Shown piece after piece: positions 5,774 through 8,692 of a DNA stretch of 8,692 bases. The position numbers and the translations under genes were made by a program. Every line of letters starts with the position of its first letter. The stretch's first letter is position 1. Below the pieces are notes generated by a model that saw only the letters and a program-made list of their open reading frames with translations, was not told where the DNA came from and ran no database searches. The stretch is from assembly GCA_031263625.1 (NCBI GenBank), contig JAISFK010000365.1:1-8692 (forward strand), written 5' to 3'. The stretch comes from Clostridiales bacterium. Lineage in GTDB: Bacteria; Bacillota; Clostridia; WRLR01.

Positions 5774-6604
5774 CTAGACCGCGACGGGGATTTTTTCGCC
5801 CAGCCGGTGGAACATGTAGCCGTCCAGAGCGAAGTCGTCCACCGCAAAATCGTAAAAATTCGCGACGCCCCTGTTCACGGCCAGGGCCGGGGCGGCGTAG
5901 GGCCTGTTGCCGAGCAGCCTCTCTACGATGGGAACGTGGCGGTCGTAAATGTGCGCGTCCGCTATGACATGCACGAGCTCGCCCGCGAGCAGGCCGCTGA
6001 CCTGCGCGAGCATGTGGATCAGGATCGCGTACTGGCACACGTTCCAGTTGTTGGCCAGCAGCATGTCCTGCGACCTCTGGCTGAGCACGGCGTTCAGCCG
6101 CCCGCCAGCGACGTTGAACGTCACGCTGTGCGCGCACGGGTACAGCCTCATCTCGTGCAGATCCGCGTGGTTGTACAAATTGGTCACTATCCTTCGCGAC
6201 AGCGGGTTGCGCGCCAAGTCGTGCAGCACGCGGTCAACCTGGTCGAAATCGCCTTCGGCGTACCTGTGCCGCACGCCCAGCTGATAGCCGTAGGCCTTGC
6301 CGATGCTCCCGCTGGCGTCAGCCCACGCGTCCCATATGTGGCTGTTCAGATCGCTTATGTTGGAAGACTTCTTCTGCCATATCCACAGCAGCTCGTCTAT
6401 GGCGCCCCGCAAATTCGTCTTCCTGAGCGTCAGGATGGGAAATTCCTCGCGGAGCCTGTACCTGTTGACAATGCCGAACGCCTTGACGGTGTGGGCGGCG
6501 CTCCCGTCGGGCCATCTTGGGCGCACGTCGTGGCCGCTGTCCCAAAAGCCCTCGTCAATAATCTGGCGGCAGTTTTGGATGAATATGTTGTCCGCCTGGC
6601 TCAT
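5774..6604 (-). CDS. thyA: Thymidylate synthase (ThyA)
   Basis: Methylates dUMP to dTMP using methylene-tetrahydrofolate and releases dihydrofolate, which the downstream dfrA product recycles. The 276-aa protein has the catalytic cysteine in LYPCAHSVTFNV (Cys157), the phosphate-binding segment NPLSRRIV (133-140), QRSQDMLLANNWNV (176-189) and the C-terminal VIADAHIYDRH and KIPVAV. The ANNWNV variant in place of the E. coli-type GxPFN resembles clostridial ThyA proteins. Length is normal. ATG 6604 is preceded by a purine-rich GAGGGGGG stretch that can serve as ribosome-binding site. It is separated from dfrA by the 11-bp repeat array (about 270 bp), a gap unusually large for this pair. No promoter was recognised upstream. 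Confidence 0.96.
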   Translation of the reverse strand: MSQADNIFIQNCRQIIDEGFWDSGHDVRPRWPDGSAAHTVKAFGIVNRYRLREEFPILTLRKTNLRGAIDELLWIWQKKSSNISDLNSHIWDAWADASGSIGKAYGYQLGVRHRYAEGDFDQVDRVLHDLARNPLSRRIVTNLYNHADLHEMRLYPCAHSVTFNVAGGRLNAVLSQRSQDMLLANNWNVCQYAILIHMLAQVSGLLAGELVHVIADAHIYDRHVPIVERLLGNRPYAAPALAVNRGVANFYDFAVDDFALDGYMFHRLGEKIPVAV

Positions 6605-6782
6605 GCGCCCCCCTCGCCCCCCTTCCCAATGCGGCTTGAACTCGCGCCCCGCCTAGCAGGCCGCGCCTAGCCCGCTTGGCGCGCCTAACACTTCCGGCGC
6701 GCCCGGCGGCTGCCGGCCGGCATGTCGCAAAAGGCGCCCAACATCTCCTGGACAGAAACGTCGGGCGCAAGAAAAACCCATG
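6605..6782. other. Gene-free region upstream of thyA
   Basis: Very G+C-rich. GCCTA(G/A) occurs at 6651, 6665 and 6683, and CGCGCC/GGCGCG (6662-6667, 6678-6683) forms a small inverted repeat. No clear promoter for thyA was found. A short minus-strand open frame ending with a stop near 6688 reads FLAPDVSVQEMLGAFCDMP but has no acceptable start, and I cannot identify it. Confidence 0.5.
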
Positions 6783-6828
6783 CAAAAAAGTCACGCCCGC
6801 AACGACGAAATTATCATCGCGGCGGGCG
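6783..6828 (-). terminator. Intrinsic terminator of the tRNA unit
   Basis: On the minus strand CGCCCGC (6828-6822) pairs with GCGGGCG (6800-6794). An inner CGATG/CGTCG stem extends the hairpin, and TGACTTTTTT follows immediately. It lies 12 nt beyond the 3' end of the tRNA and should separate tRNA transcription from thyA. Confidence 0.85.
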
Positions 6829-6840
6829 AAAAAACAAGAG

Positions 6841-6913
<73 letters not shown>

Positions 6914-7016
6914 ACGCAAAAGCAATACGCAAACAGCGCTCATTCTGCCACCGCTTGCCAGCGCCCCGATCGCCCGGCGGCCGTTTTCCCGGCTGCCTAG
7001 CCGAACGTTCCGGCGC
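6914..7016 (-). other. Leader of the initiator-tRNA transcript
   Basis: About 100 nt lie between the predicted transcription start (about 7016) and the mature tRNA 5' end. On the minus strand it contains at least two short hairpins, GCCG-GAACGTT-CGGC and GCCG-GGAAAA-CGGC. No second tRNA or credible gene is seen in it. It would be removed by RNase P. Confidence 0.5.
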
Positions 7017-7022
7017 TTTTTA

Positions 7023-7078
7023 AGTATAAACCATTTCCCCCGGCGTTGTCAACTGCCCCGCGCATTAATTTTTTTTGC
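7023..7078 (-). promoter_or_regulatory. Sigma-70-type promoter of the initiator tRNA with UP-like A-tract
   Basis: On the minus strand TTGACA (7052-7047), an 18-bp spacer and TATACT (7028-7023) match the vegetative consensus nearly perfectly. An A-tract, AAAAAAAATTAAT, at 7078-7064 would lie about 48-62 bp upstream of the start site, as expected for an UP element. This is consistent with strong expression of the initiator tRNA. Confidence 0.85.
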
Positions 7079-7085
7079 GGTTTTG

Positions 7086-7130
7086 CGTGAGTTACTGTTC
7101 ACACCCAACCTTGACAGTTAGGAACTCACG
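7086..7130. repeat. Inverted repeat at the presumed IS left edge
   Basis: CGTGAGTT (7086-7093) and AACTCACG (7123-7130) are perfect 8-bp arms. Inside them ACTGT (7094-7098) and ACAGT (7114-7118) form a second stem. It may be a subterminal transposase-binding structure or may straddle the insertion junction. Confidence 0.5.
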
Positions 7131-7155
7131 GTCAACCGTAGCCAATCATAAACTC

Positions 7156-7196
7156 AAAAAAAATGCCGAGAATCATTGATTTCTCGGTATTTTTTA
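7156..7196. terminator. Bidirectional intrinsic terminator inside the IS left end
   Basis: TGCCGAGAA (7164-7172) pairs with TTCTCGGTA (7181-7189), including one G/T pair, around an 8-nt loop. AAAAAAAA lies before it and TATTTTTTATT after it, so it can terminate transcription from either side. It stands upstream of the IS promoter and would block transcripts entering from outside. Confidence 0.85.
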
Positions 7197-7207
7197 TTAA
7201 AAAGCGG

Positions 7208-7236
7208 TTGACTATATATTGGTTACGTGTTATTAT
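7208..7236 (+). promoter_or_regulatory. Promoter of the IS66-type operon
   Basis: TTGACT (7208-7213), a 17-bp spacer and TATTAT (7231-7236). The predicted start is near 7243, 27 nt before the first ORF. The -10 lies in the centre of the 7214-7255 dyad. Confidence 0.75.
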
Positions 7237-7255
7237 ATACACATAACCAATATAT
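7214..7255. promoter_or_regulatory. Large dyad overlapping the IS promoter and abutting the ribosome-binding site
   Basis: ATATATTGGTTA (7214-7225) and TAACCAATATAT (7244-7255) are perfect 12-bp arms. One C/A mismatch and GTGT/ACAC extend the stem inward to an 8-base loop (7231-7238) containing the -10. GGGGAGG (7256-7262) begins at the base of the stem. As DNA it could be an operator. As RNA the full hairpin forms only in transcripts started upstream, because the promoter's own mRNA lacks the left arm. Confidence 0.75.
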
Positions 7256-7269
7256 GGGGAGGCGCCATT

Positions 7270-7575
7270 ATGGCCATCATTTATCAGCATGACAAGCGCT
7301 CCAATATTACTTACGCCTACGAGTCCCACTCTTATTGGGACAAGGAGAAAAAAATGACCCGCGCTAAAAGGACGCTGATTGGGCGGGTAGACAAAGAGAC
7401 GGGCGAGATTGCGCCCACAGATGGCAGGTGTAGGAAGGACAAGGCAAAAAAAGAGCTTGCCATTGATCTTGACTACAAGGCGATGTATGAGCGACTGGAG
7501 CGGCGCCTCTTGGCGCGGGAGTCCCCAATCACCGCGCTGCGAAAGGAGATCGCGGCGCTAAAGGGCCAGGGATAG
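7270..7575 (+). CDS. IS66-associated accessory ORF (101 aa)
   Basis: Small basic protein immediately upstream of the transposase. ATG 7270 is chosen because GGGGAGG (7256-7262) lies seven bases upstream; the frame opens earlier, but that would run through the promoter dyad. SYWDKEKK (21-28) followed by AKRTLIGRVDKETGEI (32-47) resembles a segment I know from the N-termini of some Firmicutes transposases, where a W-D-K-E-K-K and I-G-R/K-x-D pattern recurs. The C-terminal third (about 68-98) is Leu/Arg/Glu-rich with heptad-like spacing, compatible with a coiled coil. Its stop is 3 nt before the transposase ATG, so translational coupling is likely. It is not the TnpA or TnpB of proteobacterial IS66. 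Its function is unknown; a DNA-binding or regulatory partner of the transposase is an inference. Confidence 0.8.
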   Translation: MAIIYQHDKRSNITYAYESHSYWDKEKKMTRAKRTLIGRVDKETGEIAPTDGRCRKDKAKKELAIDLDYKAMYERLERRLLARESPITALRKEIAALKGQG

Positions 7576-7578
7576 GCC

Positions 7579-8692
7579 ATGTACACAAACTTCGAGCACA
7601 CCTCTGATCTGCAATATAAGGTCAAGAGCCTTAGCGCCCGTGTCCAGGCGTTTGAGTCTGGGGAAAAGTACGTGGCGATGAGGGCGGAGCTCAAGACGCT
7701 GCTCGCTGGCAAGGATCGGGAGATCCGCGGGCTAAAGGCCGCGTTGGCTGACGCCTACCGTCAGACTGTCACCCAGCGGCATGAGTGGTGGGGTGTGTTT
7801 GAGGACGCTGAGAGAGAGCATAAAAAAGAGCTGGCTAGAAAAGACAGCGAGATAAAAAAAATGGAGGAGCGGGCGCTGAGGGCCGAGAGGCAACGAGACG
7901 ACCTCAAGGACAGGCTCAAGGAAAAGGCGCTGAAGTTGTATCAGGTCAAGACAGATTTGGAGGATGAGAGAGGCAAGGGCCAAAAGTTGCTCGCCCAGAT
8001 AAATCGGGATTATGAGAACTCATCCCTGCCCTCATCCAGAAAGCCCGACCACAAGAAAATAGCGAACAACCGCGTTAAAACGGGGAAAAGCCCCGGCGGC
8101 CAGCCGGGGCACAAAGGGCACGGCAGGAAAGCGCTCACGCCCACAAGCAGGATCGACATCCCGGCGCCAGAGGAATATATAAGCAGCCCGAATTTTACGC
8201 CGACGGGGAAAATTATCACCAAACAGTTGATCAACCTCAGCGTCAATGTCATCGTCGATGAGTACGCCACGCCTGAGTTTAGGGACAAGCGTACTAAACA
8301 AAATGTCCATGCCGACTTCCCCGAGGGCGTGGTCAACGACGTGAATTATGGCGGCAGCGTCAGGGCATTCGCGTACCTGCTCAATAACCACTGTAATGTC
8401 TCGGTCGTGAAAGTATCCGATTTCCTGGCCGAGCTGACAGGCGGTACGTTGAGGATCTCGACGGGCATGATCAACAGGTTGTCAAAAAAGTTCTCACAGA
8501 AAACCGCGGCTGACCAAAAAAGGGCTTTCGCCGATTTGCTTCTCTCGCCCGTTATGAATGTTGACTTTACCTCCGCCCGTGTCAATGGGAAAAACATGAA
8601 TGTGTTTGTCTGCGCCACGCCATCGACGGTCATGTATCTCGCCAGGGAACACAAAGGCCATGAGGGCGTCAAGGGCACGCCTGTCGAAGACT
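7579..8692 (+). CDS. tnpC: IS66-family transposase (TnpC type), C-terminus beyond window
   Basis: DDE transposase of the IS66 family. The first 371 codons are present, with no frameshift on full reading. Residues about 20-145 are Lys/Glu/Arg-rich with a predicted long coiled coil, the leucine-zipper region of the family. Next come NSSLPSSR (147-154) and GKSPGGQPGHKGHGRK (170-185), both hallmark sequences of IS66 transposases. VMNVDFTSARVNGK carries Asp329, the likely first catalytic acid, followed by VCATPSTVMYLAREHKGHEG. The remaining catalytic residues lie beyond the window. Full-length relatives are about 500-550 aa. ATG 7579 follows the accessory ORF stop by 3 nt, and AGGGATAGG just upstream serves as ribosome-binding site. 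Whether the element is intact cannot be judged. Confidence 0.93.
   Translation, partial: MYTNFEHTSDLQYKVKSLSARVQAFESGEKYVAMRAELKTLLAGKDREIRGLKAALADAYRQTVTQRHEWWGVFEDAEREHKKELARKDSEIKKMEERALRAERQRDDLKDRLKEKALKLYQVKTDLEDERGKGQKLLAQINRDYENSSLPSSRKPDHKKIANNRVKTGKSPGGQPGHKGHGRKALTPTSRIDIPAPEEYISSPNFTPTGKIITKQLINLSVNVIVDEYATPEFRDKRTKQNVHADFPEGVVNDVNYGGSVRAFAYLLNNHCNVSVVKVSDFLAELTGGTLRISTGMINRLSKKFSQKTAADQKRAFADLLLSPVMNVDFTSARVNGKNMNVFVCATPSTVMYLAREHKGHEGVKGTPVED

Larger units (their letters stand above)
7091..8692 (+). mobile_element. IS66-family insertion sequence, left part (right end beyond window)
   Basis: From about 7090 the sequence shifts to clearly lower G+C and to plus-strand coding, with a promoter, a small accessory ORF and an IS66-type transposase that runs off the window. 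The left tip is placed at GTTACTGTTCACACC (7091) because IS66 elements commonly begin with GTAA/GTTA-like ends. An alternative is 7087, at GTGAGTT. Neither the right inverted repeat nor the 8-bp target duplication typical of the family is in view, so the boundary is tentative. If correct, the element sits about 39 bp upstream of the tRNA -35 box. Confidence 0.75.

Noticed and set aside
5475..6137. 220-codon minus-strand frame with MHG repeats
   Set aside because: It overlaps thyA out of frame, and its repetitive half is the same array; an 11-bp unit cannot keep a single coding frame.
6688..6783. Short minus-strand frame reading FLAPDVSVQEMLGAFCDMP
   Set aside because: There is no suitable start or ribosome-binding site and it overlaps the tRNA terminator; too short to identify.

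Overview
This is a G+C-rich chromosomal segment, probably from a high-GC member of the Clostridia/Firmicutes. That placement is an inference from the Clostridia-like thymidylate synthase, the URO-D-like protein and the IS66 transposase type; no rRNA or other marker is present. Every cellular gene lies on the minus strand and is read right to left: initiator tRNA-Met, thyA, dfrA, a Gfo/Idh/MocA oxidoreductase, a SRAP (YedK/HMCES-type) protein, a URO-D-like protein, and a glycerate kinase whose C-terminus runs off the left edge. The right end (about 7090 to 8692) is the left part of an IS66-type insertion sequence on the plus strand, visibly lower in G+C than the rest.

Layout. 1-1095: glycerate kinase (partial). 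1139-2506: URO-D-superfamily protein with a repeat-bearing N-terminal extension, preceded by a leader able to fold (2533-2593). 2672-3451: SRAP protein with all catalytic residues but large low-complexity inserts. 3486-4682: Gfo/Idh/MocA dehydrogenase with an 18-bp tandem expansion just after the likely start. 4695-4954: repeat-rich spacer. 4955-5500: dihydrofolate reductase. About 5521-5750: degenerate array of roughly 11-bp units with seven phased ATGCAT palindromes. 5774-6604: thymidylate synthase. 6605-6793: gene-free. 6783-7052: a self-contained initiator-tRNA unit with terminator, tRNA, about 100-nt leader and a strong promoter. About 7091 to the end: IS66-type element with a terminator, a promoter inside a large dyad, a 101-aa accessory ORF and a truncated transposase.

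Function. thyA and dfrA form the usual dTMP/tetrahydrofolate pair. The 34-nt gap between the Gfo/Idh and SRAP genes and the 43-nt gap between the URO-D-like and glycerate kinase genes suggest co-transcription, but no shared pathway is evident. SRAP proteins crosslink to abasic sites in single-stranded DNA.

The most unusual property is the density of short tandem or low-complexity expansions at gene edges and in protein loops: the phased 11-bp array, the 18-bp repeat at the Gfo/Idh start, a duplicated stop-codon segment at its end, the Asp-Ile/Gly-Asn insert and 7-Gly loop of the SRAP protein, and the repeated AASEGR segment in the URO-D-like protein. The IS is largely free of such expansions. 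The second point of interest is the IS left end, whose terminator and promoter-embracing hairpin look designed to block transposase expression from read-through transcripts.
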